Of a DNA stretch of 64,000 bases, positions 8,457-18,472 are shown in pieces. Each line of letters opens with the position of its first letter. The stretch's first letter is position 1. The translations under genes were made by a program, and so were the position numbers. The notes beneath the pieces were generated by a model. That model worked only from the letters and a program-made list of their open reading frames with translations, made no database searches and was not told the DNA's origin. Source of the stretch: Trinickia mobilis. Its GTDB lineage: Bacteria; Pseudomonadota; Gammaproteobacteria; Burkholderiales; Burkholderiaceae. Location of the stretch: the NCBI RefSeq assembly GCF_017315705.1, contig NZ_JAFLRF010000001.1:452394-516393 (forward strand), read 5' to 3'.

Positions 8457-9374
8457 TCAAATTTCAGGCGGCGGCATAAACGCCATGCGCTCCTCGACAT
8501 AGAGCGCGTAGATCAAGTCGAGCATCGTGCGGATGTCCTCCGATTCGTCGAGCATACGCATGCTCATGATGATCGGTGAAACGAGGTTCGGGTCGTCGAG
8601 CTCCTTGTAGCTCACGTCGTCGCGCTTCAAGCCGTGCACGCTGCTCGGGACGATCGAGATCCCCTCGCCTGCCGCCACGAGACCCAGCGCAATCTGCAGC
8701 TCGCGCGTTTCGTAGATGCGGTGCGGCTTCAGCGAGCGATCGTGAAAGGCGGCCAGCACCTGGTCGGCGTAGCTCGGGCGCGGCGCTTTCGGAAAGATGA
8801 TCAACGTCTCGCCGATCAGGTCGTGCAGCGACAGCACCGGTTTCGCCGACTCCAGCGCATGCCCGATGGGCAGCGCCACGATCATGCGCTCCTCGCGCAG
8901 CACGACACGCCGGATGCTCGGGTCTTCATGGCGAATCCGGCCAAAGCCGACGTCGATGCGGCCTTCCTTCAAAGCCTTGATCTGCTCCATCGTCGTCATC
9001 TCTTGCAAGCTCAGTTCGACCGCGCTGTTTTCGGCGCGAAAGCGCCGGATGATCTTGGGCAGCATCCCATAGAGCGTCGAGCCGACAAAGCCGATCGACA
9101 GGCTGCGCTCGATCTTGCCGACGCGCTTGGTCATCGATTCGAGTTCGGCCGTCTGAGCGAGGAGCTGCACGGCGTGCGAGTAGAAAAAGCGGCCGGTATC
9201 GGTGAGCTTGAGAGGACGCGAGTCGCGTTCGAACAACTGGACGCCGAGGATCTCCTCGAGCTGCTGAATCTGCCGGGACAGCGGCGGTTGCGCGATATGC
9301 AGCCGCTGCGCGGCGCGCGTGAAATTGCGCTCCTCGGCCACGGCAACGAAGTAACGCAGATGGCGCAGCTCCAT
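8457..9374 (-). CDS. benM: BenM/CatM-like LysR regulator of the ben operon
   Basis: A LysR regulator of about 305 residues with the BenM/CatM/CatR opening (MELRHLRYFVAVAEERNFTR, then AQRLHIAQPPLSRQIQQLEE). Its effector domain has the clade's GFVGSTLYGMLPKIIRRFRA. BenM homologues bind benzoate and cis,cis-muconate and activate benzoate genes. The gene is divergent from benABCD, as expected. I prefer the second ATG (9374): AAAGG sits 7 bases before it, but only one base before the ATG at 9380. The symbol reflects position and similarity; CatR is the alternative. Confidence 0.8.
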   Translation of the reverse strand: MELRHLRYFVAVAEERNFTRAAQRLHIAQPPLSRQIQQLEEILGVQLFERDSRPLKLTDTGRFFYSHAVQLLAQTAELESMTKRVGKIERSLSIGFVGSTLYGMLPKIIRRFRAENSAVELSLQEMTTMEQIKALKEGRIDVGFGRIRHEDPSIRRVVLREERMIVALPIGHALESAKPVLSLHDLIGETLIIFPKAPRPSYADQVLAAFHDRSLKPHRIYETRELQIALGLVAAGEGISIVPSSVHGLKRDDVSYKELDDPNLVSPIIMSMRMLDESEDIRTMLDLIYALYVEERMAFMPPPEI

Positions 9375-9378
9375 GACC

Positions 9379-9404
9379 ATACCTTTTAGATATCGAATAG
9401 ATAC
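9379..9404. promoter_or_regulatory. Candidate BenM/LysR binding site
   Basis: ATAC-N7-ATAT at 9379-9393 differs by one base from the ATAC-N7-GTAT dyad known for BenM/CatM. Directly after it, TATC-GAATA-GATA (9391-9403) is a perfect T-N11-A type inverted repeat. The pair sits at the 5' end of the LysR gene and about 150 bases before benA. Confidence 0.45.
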
Positions 9405-9548
9405 TAAATCAGTGTTGGACGCGCCAAATAGCCGCCAACTATGCTTCGACTACGGTAGACGCCGACGGAAATTATACCTTCCGAGCATTACGTGCATTAA
9501 GCGGCACCGCAAAAACGATTCAGCTTTGCATGGGACAGGAGACACCGC

Positions 9549-10912
9549 ATGATCCCGATTTACCCGAACCGTACCCCCCGGCCGACCTCGATCGACGACT
9601 TCCTCGTCGAAGACGAAGCGCGCGGCGACTACCGCCTGCATCGCAGCGCATTCACCGACGAAGCGCTGTTCGAACTCGAAATGCAGCACATCTTCGAGGG
9701 CAACTGGATCTACCTCGCGCACGAAAGCCAGATCCCCAACAACAACGATTACTACACGACCCACATCGGCCGGCAACCGATCTTCATCGCGCGCAACCGC
9801 CAGGGCGATCTCAACGCGTTCATCAACGCGTGCACGCATCGCGGCGCGATGCTGTGCCGCTACAAGCGCGGCAACAAGGCGACCTATACGTGCCCGTTTC
9901 ACGGCTGGACCTTCAACAACAGCGGCAAGCTGCTCAAGGTCAAGGACCCGGCGGAGGCCGGCTACCCCGAGTGCTTCAACAAAGAAGGTTCGCACGATCT
10001 GAAGAAAGTCGCGCGCTTCGCGAACTATCGCGGCTTCCTGTTCGGCAGCCTGAATGCGGACGTGCCGCCGCTCGAAACGTTTCTCGGCGAGGCGGCGCAC
10101 ATCATCGACATGATCGTCGACCAGTCGGAAGACGGGCTCGAAGTGCTGCGCGGCTCGTCGACCTATACGTATGAAGGCAACTGGAAGCTGACCGCCGAAA
10201 ACGGCGCGGACGGCTATCACGTCTCGGCCGTGCACTGGAACTACGCGGCGACGACCAACCATCGCAAGCAGGAAAACGCGCGCGAGGACCCGATCCGGGC
10301 GATGGACGCCGGCAGCTGGGGCCGCCAAGGCGGCGGCTTCTACGCGTTCGAGCACGGACACATGCTGCTGTGGTCGCGCTGGGCGAACCCCGAGGACCGT
10401 CCCAATTTCAGCCGGCGCGATGAATTCGCCGCGCGCTGCGGCCCGGAAAAAGCCGACTGGATGATCCAGAACTCGCGCAACCTGTGCCTCTATCCGAACG
10501 TGTACCTGATGGACCAGTTCGGCTCGCAGATCCGCGTGCTGCGTCCGCTCGCGGTCAACAAGACCGAGGTGACGATCTACTGCATCGCGCCGAAGGGCGA
10601 ATCGGACGAAGCGCGTGCGCGCCGCATCCGCCAATACGAAGACTTCTTCAACGTGAGCGGGATGGCCACGCCCGACGATCTCGAGGAATTCCGCGCGTGC
10701 CAGCAAGGCTACGCGGGCCGCGCGCTCGAATGGAACGACATGTGCCGGGGCGCGACGCACTGGGTCCGCGGCCCCGACGACGCGGCCAGGAAAATCGGCC
10801 TGAACCCCGTGATGAGCGGCGTGAAGACCGAAGACGAAGGCCTGTACACGGTCCAGCACCGCTACTGGATCGAAGCGATGAAGAAGGCGCTTGCGGCCGA
10901 AGGGAGCCACGC

Positions 10913-10916
<4 letters not shown>
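9549..10916 (+). CDS. benA: Benzoate 1,2-dioxygenase, large (alpha) subunit
   Basis: A 455-residue Rieske non-heme iron oxygenase that dihydroxylates benzoate to the cis-diol. It has the Rieske cluster motif ([20 protein letters not shown], then CPFHGWTF) and the catalytic iron region ([16 protein letters not shown]), supplying the bridging Asp and two His ligands. Length and order match benA of Pseudomonas and Acinetobacter. AGGAGA precedes the ATG. It overlaps benB by four bases (ATGA). Substrate range could include toluates (xylX-like), but the chromosomal-type benABCD order with a BenM-like regulator favours benzoate. Confidence 0.93.
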
Positions 10917-12449
<1,533 letters not shown>

Positions 12450-12454
12450 CGACC

Positions 12455-13240
12455 ATGAGAACCAGCCATCGCTTTCAAGACAAAGTCGTCGTCGTGACGG
12501 GTGCGGCGCAAGGCATCGGACGCGGCGTCGCGCTCGCGGCCGCGGCGGAAGGTGCGCTCGTCGTCCTATGCGACCGCTCCGAGTGGGTGCGCGACGTCGC
12601 CGATGAAATCTCGATCACGGGTGCGCGATGCCTCGCAGTCGTCGCCGACCTCGAGACCTATGCGGGCGCGTGCGAAATGACGCGTGCCGCGCTCGATGCG
12701 TTCGGCCGCATCGACGTCCTGATCAACAACGTCGGCGGCACGATCTGGACGAGGCCGTACCAGGCGTACGAGGAAGCGCAAATCGAAGCCGAAGTGCGGC
12801 GCTCGCTCTTTCCGACGCTCTGGTGCTGCCGCGCGGTGCTGCCGGCGATGATCGAGCACCAACGCGGCGCGATCGTCAACGTATCGTCGATTGCGACACG
12901 CAGCCTATACCGCGTACCGTATGCGGCAGCCAAAGGCGGGGTCAACGCCATGACGGCGAGTCTCGCCTTCGAGCACGCGCAGGACGGCATTCGTGTGAAC
13001 GCCGTCGCGACCGGCGGCACCGAAGCGCCGCCGCGCCGGGTGCCGCGCAAAACCGGTGAGCAGAGCGAGCAGGAAGCGATCTGGTATCAAGGCATCGTCG
13101 ATCAAACCATCGCATCGAGCCTGATGCATCGCTACGGAACGATCGACGAACAAGTCGGCGCGATTCTGTTTCTCGCTTCGGATGAGGCCTCTTACATCAC
13201 GGGCACCGTGCTGCCGGTCGGCGGCGGCGATCAGGGCTAA
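12455..13240 (+). CDS. benD: cis-Benzoate dihydrodiol dehydrogenase
   Basis: A 261-residue short-chain dehydrogenase that oxidises and decarboxylates the benzoate cis-diol to catechol with NAD+. It has the Rossmann glycine motif (TGAAQGIGRG), NNVGGT, the catalytic Ser region (IVNVSSIATRSLYRVPYAAA) with Tyr and Lys, and an ending SDEASYITGTVLPVGGGDQG. The start lies 5 bases after benC. No catechol dioxygenase (catA/B/C) follows, so ring cleavage genes must be elsewhere in the genome. Confidence 0.92.
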   Translation: MRTSHRFQDKVVVVTGAAQGIGRGVALAAAAEGALVVLCDRSEWVRDVADEISITGARCLAVVADLETYAGACEMTRAALDAFGRIDVLINNVGGTIWTRPYQAYEEAQIEAEVRRSLFPTLWCCRAVLPAMIEHQRGAIVNVSSIATRSLYRVPYAAAKGGVNAMTASLAFEHAQDGIRVNAVATGGTEAPPRRVPRKTGEQSEQEAIWYQGIVDQTIASSLMHRYGTIDEQVGAILFLASDEASYITGTVLPVGGGDQG

Positions 13241-13244
13241 GGCC

Positions 13245-13292
13245 GCGCCGCGCCGCCTCGGAACCGGTCTTGGTTCGACGGCGCGCGGCGCT
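13245..13292 (+). terminator. Possible terminator after benD
   Basis: A GC-rich inverted repeat (GCGCCGCGCCGC near 13245 and GCGCGCGGCGC near 13281) is followed by CTCTCTTT. The arms are imperfect and the T-rich tail is short. It lies between the ends of benD and the convergent nitroreductase gene, where a terminator is expected. Confidence 0.35.
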
Positions 13293-13319
13293 CTCTTTCG
13301 GTGCGGCCGATATGTCAGC

Positions 13320-13955
13320 TTACAAAAGCGTGCAGGCCTGCTCGAATTCGAGGCGTGGCGCCCGCGCAAAGAGCGCTGACTTGTCCCCGTACCCGAGATT
13401 GCAGAGGAAGTTCGATTTGATGTGGCCTTCGGGAAAGAACTCTTCGTCGCAGTCCTGCTCGCTTTTTCCTGCGCTGAAGAATTCCTCGTCGACCTTGGCG
13501 TTGTCGAACCCCGACATCGGTCCGCAATCGAGTCCCAACGCGCGCGCCGCCAGAATCAGGTAGGCGCCTTGCAGCGACGAGTTGCGTTTTGCCGTCACGT
13601 CGACCAGCTCCGGCGCACTCGCGAAGTAGTCGCGCATGCCCGGGTTGTGCGGGAACAGTACCGGTAGCTTCTCGTAGAAATTCAGGTCGTAAGCGACGAT
13701 AGCCGTCACCGGGGCGCTCATCGTCTTCTCCACATTGCCGGGTGAAAGCGCCGGCAAGAGCCGCTCCTTCGCGGCCTTGGTGCGCAAAAACAGGATCCGC
13801 GCGGGATTGCAGTTGGCGCTGGTGGGAGCCCATTTCAACAGGTCATAAAGCCGTCGCAAAGTTTCGTCCGAGACCGGCTCGTTCAACCAAGCGTTGTAGG
13901 TACGCGCTTCACGAAACAGGAGATCGAGCCCGGCATCATTTACGGTGTCTTTCAT
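13320..13955 (-). CDS. RutE/HadB-like nitroreductase-family protein
   Basis: A 211-residue flavoprotein of the nitroreductase superfamily, closest in motif layout to RutE (malonic semialdehyde reductase): [40 protein letters not shown], then [20 protein letters not shown] and [13 protein letters not shown]. RutE reduces malonic semialdehyde during uracil degradation, but no other rut gene is present. A general enal or nitro-compound reductase is equally possible. AAGGAGG precedes the ATG. It converges on benD. Confidence 0.8.
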   Translation of the reverse strand: MKDTVNDAGLDLLFREARTYNAWLNEPVSDETLRRLYDLLKWAPTSANCNPARILFLRTKAAKERLLPALSPGNVEKTMSAPVTAIVAYDLNFYEKLPVLFPHNPGMRDYFASAPELVDVTAKRNSSLQGAYLILAARALGLDCGPMSGFDNAKVDEEFFSAGKSEQDCDEEFFPEGHIKSNFLCNLGYGDKSALFARAPRLEFEQACTLL

Positions 13956-14027
13956 AAATCCTCCTTAAGCACAGGGCCGCGGCTGCCCCTTGCGAGGGGC
14001 TCGAGCACGCGGCAACGAACGAGCCTT

Positions 14028-14237
14028 TCACGCCAGCACGACGATATTCCCGGCCGCGCTGTCGTCTTCCATGCGACGGTGCGCTTCGACGATGTCATTC
14101 AGATGGAAGACTCTCCCAACTTTAATGCGCAGTTCGCCCTTTTCAAGCTGATTCAAAAGCTCGGCACAGGGCGTCGTCATGAAATCGCTCGACTCGCCGC
14201 CGCTCTGTCGAACCCAATGTCGCGGCGACCGGTGCAC
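14028..14237 (-). pseudogene. Quinone oxidoreductase (MDR), C-terminal fragment
   Basis: The reverse strand reads TTPCAELLNQLEKGELRIKV, then GRVFHLNDIVEAHRRMEDDS and AAGNIVVLA. This is the standard end of a quinone oxidoreductase or zinc-type alcohol dehydrogenase. The remaining 250 or so residues are absent, and the frame upstream has no similarity. It lies between the nitroreductase and the FRG-domain gene and marks a deletion or insertion junction. Confidence 0.65.
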
Positions 14238-14263
14238 ACCCCTGAACCGCGTCCGATAGTTGC

Positions 14264-15076
14264 CTACTCAGTCCGCCCGCTCCGAATGAGAGATGAGGAC
14301 GCCAAGCCGGACCAGACTATTTCGAGTTCGACCGCAATGGAGCGCGCGAGGCCGTCGAGGCCCGGAAACAGCGACGCGTTCGTAATGTTCATGCGGTAGA
14401 GCCACTTCATCGCATCGACGCGCATGGGCGCCGGCAGCACGATCTTGTGCAGCAATTCTTCGTGGCTTTCGTAGCCATCGAGAATGGCCTGCAGCGACTT
14501 GTCGATGACCCCCGGCAAGACGAACGTGCCCGACTGCGCCACGAGGCGGTCATCCATTTCCGCGGGTTCGCCGAACCACAAAATCTCGTTCGTGTTCGCG
14601 AAGAAGTACTTGTCGAAATTGTCGTGCACACGCGGGTCGATGACGTCGCGCGTGAGCCCGGGATTCGCCTTCGGCAACGCACGGCTGTTCCACAGCGCGG
14701 GCGTGTTCAGCGCAAAGACAGCGGCATCGTTGGTCGCGCGTTCGAGTGCGAAAAATGCGGCAACAAAGGGACTTTTCGTGAAATCGAGCAGCCGCGTGGG
14801 TGCGCCGTGATGCTGCATCAGCGCAAGACAGCGCAGGTCGTCGTTCAGCAGTTCGGGATGCGCGAGGAAGTTGTGCGCCTTGCGCCGGAAAATGCGGATG
14901 GCACGCTCTTCGCGCGAGCGCCATTCACTCCTGTCCAGAACGTAGTCGCGCATGTAGCGTGACAGCGAGCTTTCGAGACGCCACGTCGCGTTCTGCTGAC
15001 CGCGAAACGCCCAGCCGTCGAGCGTCGTTGTCAGCTCCATGAACTGCTGCCAGTCGGAAAGTACTGTGGTCTGCAT
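14264..15076 (-). CDS. FRG-domain protein
   Basis: A 270-residue protein with an N-terminal FRG domain: WAFRGQQNATWRLESSLSRY (residues about 22-41), then ALMQHHGAPTRLLDFTKSPF followed by VAAFFAL (about 105-130). FRG domains are named for the Phe-Arg-Gly motif. They occur in bacterial proteins of unknown role, several of them near mobile elements or defence genes. The C-terminal half is not recognised. I start at the ATG of MQTTVLSDW, not the longer frame at 15148. It is flanked by an oxidoreductase remnant, suggesting an acquired segment. Confidence 0.75.
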   Translation of the reverse strand: MQTTVLSDWQQFMELTTTLDGWAFRGQQNATWRLESSLSRYMRDYVLDRSEWRSREERAIRIFRRKAHNFLAHPELLNDDLRCLALMQHHGAPTRLLDFTKSPFVAAFFALERATNDAAVFALNTPALWNSRALPKANPGLTRDVIDPRVHDNFDKYFFANTNEILWFGEPAEMDDRLVAQSGTFVLPGVIDKSLQAILDGYESHEELLHKIVLPAPMRVDAMKWLYRMNITNASLFPGLDGLARSIAVELEIVWSGLASSSLIRSGRTE

Positions 15077-15238
15077 CCTTGTTTCCGCTTGTTTCCACTT
15101 GTTTCTCTGTGCGGCGATCGCATCGAGTGCCGGCACTACGCTCGGCAATGCTGCATCGCAGCCGCTAAATATAGGTCCGCTCGCAGCGGAAAAGCAAGGT
15201 GCGTTTCGCGTGCCCGGTGTCTTTCAGCTCCTGCGCTC

Positions 15239-16627
15239 CTAAAGCCGCGCAGGGTTGGCTTCGCGCCCACCTTCCGGCAACCTTTCGCCGATCGCGGCCG
15301 CCAGTGTCTCAACGGAAGGCGAAGGCACAGACGAAGACTCGAGCGGCGTCGCTGGTTCGTCCGCCACGCGCGCCTGCAATGGCCGCTCGGGGTGCACGAA
15401 AATCCACAGCAGCGCGCCGCACGCCGCCGCCGCGCCGATTACGATCAGGCCGCTTTCCCAGCTGTGCGTGAGCTTGACGACGAACGCCACCGTGACCGGT
15501 CCTGCGACATTCGAGAGCGCGCCCCACACGTTCGTCCACCCGGACATGACGCCGGTGAACTCGCGACCGAGATCCTGCGTGGCGGACCATACGACGACCT
15601 GCACGAAACCCACGGCCGCGAACGAAAGACACAACAGGCCGACGACGGCCGGAATCGCCGCCGCGCGCGAGGCGGCGATCAACGCGAGCGCGCTCACGAT
15701 GAAACCCACCATGGCCACCGGCGTGCGCGCCCAGTAGATCGAACCCGTTTTCTTCAGCAGGCGGTCGCAGAGATAGCCGGCGGCGAACACCGCGAGAAAC
15801 ACGGCGATCCACGGCAGCGACGCATACATGCCCATCGCCTTGAGCGAAAGCCCGCGGGCGCGCATCAGGTAAGTCGGCAGCCACGTCGTGTAGAAGCTTT
15901 GGATCAGCACCAGCAGGAAGTATTGCAGCCCAAACACCCAGAAGCGCGGCTGCCGGAAGCAGCGCACGAACGCGCCTTTGGCGGGCGGATTCTCAGGCGG
16001 CTGGCCCGCCGCGATGTAATCGGCTTCGGCCTTCGTGATCAGCGGATGCGCGGCCGGCGTATCGCGGTAGCCGAGCCACCAGATCGAGCCGAGCAGCAGG
16101 CCCAGCACGCCGAAGCCGTAGAACACCGCGTGCCAGCCGAACTGGACGATGGTCCACGCCGTGAGCGGCGCGGAGACGATCGGCCCGAGATACAGCCCCG
16201 CGAGCAGCATCGAGTTGCCTTTCGCGCGCTCGCTGCGCGGAAACCAGCGCTTGACCGCGACGATGCCGCTCGACCAGTCCGCCGACTGCGCGCCGCCCAG
16301 CACGAGCCGGCAGCCGAAGAGCCACGCGAACGTCGTGCCAAACGGCGTGACGATCATCATCAGCGACCAGAGCGCGCTCGTGGTGAAAAGCACCTTGCGC
16401 GAGCCGATGCGCTCGGCCATGCGTCCCGCCGGCACCTGCCCGATCGCGTACGTCCAGAAGTAGACGGTCAGGATCATCGACATCTCGACGATCGAGAGTC
16501 CGAGTTCTTTCTGGATTGTCGGCGCGGCCACGGTCATTGCGGCGCGGTCGAGCGTCATCGCGAAGGTCACCGGCGCGACGAGGCACGCGGCGATCTTCCA
16601 GCGTAGGTTGCTAACGTTGTGCAACAT
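15239..16627 (-). CDS. MFS transporter (ACS family) of the nadC operon
   Basis: A 462-residue, 12-helix major facilitator of the anion:cation symporter type (VYFWTYAIGQVPAGRMAERI, then GSRKVLFTTSALWSLMMIV; WSSGIVAVKRWFPRSERAKG). This group imports organic anions such as sugar acids and aromatic carboxylates. The ATG at 16627 overlaps the end of the upstream fusion gene by 17 bases, with GAGGAG inside it, so it is translationally coupled. By context I infer uptake of a pyridine carboxylate (nicotinate or quinolinate). The C-terminal 40 residues are hydrophilic and low complexity. Confidence 0.8.
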   Translation of the reverse strand: MLHNVSNLRWKIAACLVAPVTFAMTLDRAAMTVAAPTIQKELGLSIVEMSMILTVYFWTYAIGQVPAGRMAERIGSRKVLFTTSALWSLMMIVTPFGTTFAWLFGCRLVLGGAQSADWSSGIVAVKRWFPRSERAKGNSMLLAGLYLGPIVSAPLTAWTIVQFGWHAVFYGFGVLGLLLGSIWWLGYRDTPAAHPLITKAEADYIAAGQPPENPPAKGAFVRCFRQPRFWVFGLQYFLLVLIQSFYTTWLPTYLMRARGLSLKAMGMYASLPWIAVFLAVFAAGYLCDRLLKKTGSIYWARTPVAMVGFIVSALALIAASRAAAIPAVVGLLCLSFAAVGFVQVVVWSATQDLGREFTGVMSGWTNVWGALSNVAGPVTVAFVVKLTHSWESGLIVIGAAAACGALLWIFVHPERPLQARVADEPATPLESSSVPSPSVETLAAAIGERLPEGGREANPARL

Positions 16628-18467
16628 GGATGGACTCCTCGGCACGCGCTCCGGCGCGCCTCGCATGTGAAATCGCCGCGATCGCAATCGCGCACTGGTC
16701 GTTCGCCGCCCGTACCGCCGCCGCGAGCGCCGCCGTATCGGCCGCGTGGATGCGGATGATGGCTTCCCCCGCGTGAACGCGCTGACCGACCCCGCAGAGC
16801 AGATCGACGCCCGCGCCCTTGCAGGCCGGCGCGCCGGCCTCCCGCGCGATGGTGCCGACGGCCCACCCGTCGATTTGCGCGACCGTGCCGGACTCGCCGG
16901 CCACGATCGTGTGCGTGAGCGGCGACGGCTCGACGAGCGCCCGGCGGCCCTGCGCATCGACGATGCGATCGAAGGCGCGGCGCGCCGCGCCGCTCGCGAG
17001 CAGGCGCGCGGCCTCTTCGCGACCGCGCTGGGCCGAGTCGACGCCCGGCGCCCACGAGAGAATGTGCCCCGCGTAGCGCAGCGCCTTGTCGCGAAGATCG
17101 GCCGGTGCGTCCGCCGCGTTGTCGAGCACGGCGAGCACGTCGCGCAGTTCCAGCGCCGGGCCGATGCCGCGGCCGACGGGCGCGCTGCCGTCCGACGCGA
17201 ACGCCTTGACGGTCATGCCGAGCTCGCTGCCGATCAGCTCGAAGAGGCGCGCCAGTTCGAGTGCCTGCGTGACGTCGTGCAGCTTCGTCTTCGGCCCGTA
17301 GGGCAGATCGACCACCACGTGCGTCGCGCCCGCCGAAAACTTCTTCGACATGATCGATGCGACCGACCAGCGGCGCGTGTCGAGCTGCAGCGGCCGCACC
17401 ATCGCGTTTGTCACGTCGTCGACGGTCGAGTGATTGAGGCGGCCGTTCCAGACGATGCAAGCGCCCGCCTCGAGAACGGCCGCGCGCATTTCGTCAGCGT
17501 CGAGATCGACCCGCGCGATCGCTTCCATCGCGTCGGCCGTCCCCGATGCCGAGGTGATCGCGCGCGACGACGTCTTCGGCATCAGCAGGCCGAACGCCGC
17601 GACGATCGGCGCGACGAGCAGCGTGATGCGGCTGCCCGGCACGCCGCCTAGCGAGTGCTTGTCGACGACGATCGGCCGGCCCCAGTCGATGCGCGGCATC
17701 CGCCGGGCGCGCACGCGCGCAAGCGCCGCCACCTCCGTGTCATCGAGTTCGCCGATGAGCGCGCGCAAGATGTCCGCCGCTTCGGCTTCGATGAAACGGC
17801 CGCCTGCGATGCCCTCCATGAGCCTCGCGTAAGCGGCTTCGTCGAGCGTCGCGCCGCCGAGCTTCGCCAGATAGTCGTCCCATCCTGCGCTTGCTTGCGC
17901 ACCCAGGCGCTCGCGGATGAGGGCTTCGATCACGCCCGCGAAGCGCTGCACGCCGACGGCGGCGCTGCGATCGTTCATCACCTTGATCGTCCGCACGCCG
18001 TCGGGCGAGGCCGCAACCGTGCGCGCGAGACGCGCCGCGATTGCGGCTTCGGTTTCGCGGCCGCGCGCGGCGATTCGCCTCGCCAGCACGTCGGCCGGCG
18101 CCGTGACCTCGATCACGACGAGGCGCGGCACCTGGGCTGCAAGCGCGGCAATGACCGCGCGCGAACCGTTCGCGATCACGTGCCGGCCGGCTTCGACGTT
18201 CGCCAGCAACTCGCGCGGCAGCCCATACCGAAGCTCATGCGCGTCCCATGTGATGAGAAAGCGCTGCGCGCGCTCGAGCGCGGCGAATGCTGCCTCGTCC
18301 ACGCCGACATGCTGCTCGCCCGGCGATCCGCTCGGACGCGTGATGGTACGCGTCGCGAACACGACGTCGGCTCGCCCGGCGAATGCCTCGCGCGCGCCGT
18401 CGATGAGCGTGTCCTTGCCGGCCCCGCTCGGGCCGACCACGAAAAAGAAAACGCCGCAGGGGGCCAT
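16611..18467 (-). CDS. PhnN-type ribose 1,5-bisphosphokinase fused to AMP/thymidine phosphorylase-type enzyme
   Basis: A 618-residue two-domain protein. Residues about 1-185 match PhnN, which phosphorylates ribose 1,5-bisphosphate to PRPP: P-loop VGPSGAGKDTL (11-21), TRTITRPSG, then RVLHE-like WDAHELRYGLPRELL. Residues about 195-618 match the AMP phosphorylase / type-2 thymidine phosphorylase family: KHSLGGVPG (270-278), MPKTSSRAITSASGTADAME (296-315), VDLPYGPKTKLHD, and a C-terminal barrel-like domain. The usual N-terminal domain of AMP phosphorylases (about 80 residues) appears replaced by PhnN. One active site would make ribose 1,5-bisphosphate and the other consume it. It starts 5 bases after nadC stops, in a nicotinate-degradation island. 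The nucleotide substrate is not known; AMP or NaMN are the candidates. Confidence 0.85.
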   Translation of the reverse strand: MAPCGVFFFVVGPSGAGKDTLIDGAREAFAGRADVVFATRTITRPSGSPGEQHVGVDEAAFAALERAQRFLITWDAHELRYGLPRELLANVEAGRHVIANGSRAVIAALAAQVPRLVVIEVTAPADVLARRIAARGRETEAAIAARLARTVAASPDGVRTIKVMNDRSAAVGVQRFAGVIEALIRERLGAQASAGWDDYLAKLGGATLDEAAYARLMEGIAGGRFIEAEAADILRALIGELDDTEVAALARVRARRMPRIDWGRPIVVDKHSLGGVPGSRITLLVAPIVAAFGLLMPKTSSRAITSASGTADAMEAIARVDLDADEMRAAVLEAGACIVWNGRLNHSTVDDVTNAMVRPLQLDTRRWSVASIMSKKFSAGATHVVVDLPYGPKTKLHDVTQALELARLFELIGSELGMTVKAFASDGSAPVGRGIGPALELRDVLAVLDNAADAPADLRDKALRYAGHILSWAPGVDSAQRGREEAARLLASGAARRAFDRIVDAQGRRALVEPSPLTHTIVAGESGTVAQIDGWAVGTIAREAGAPACKGAGVDLLCGVGQRVHAGEAIIRIHAADTAALAAAVRAANDQCAIAIAAISHARRAGARAEESIHVAQR

Positions 18468-18472
18468 GGCGC

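Noticed and set aside
15089-16606. A 505-codon plus-strand frame opposite the MFS gene
   Set aside because: Composition is low-complexity Arg-rich and it mirrors the real transporter; no motifs.
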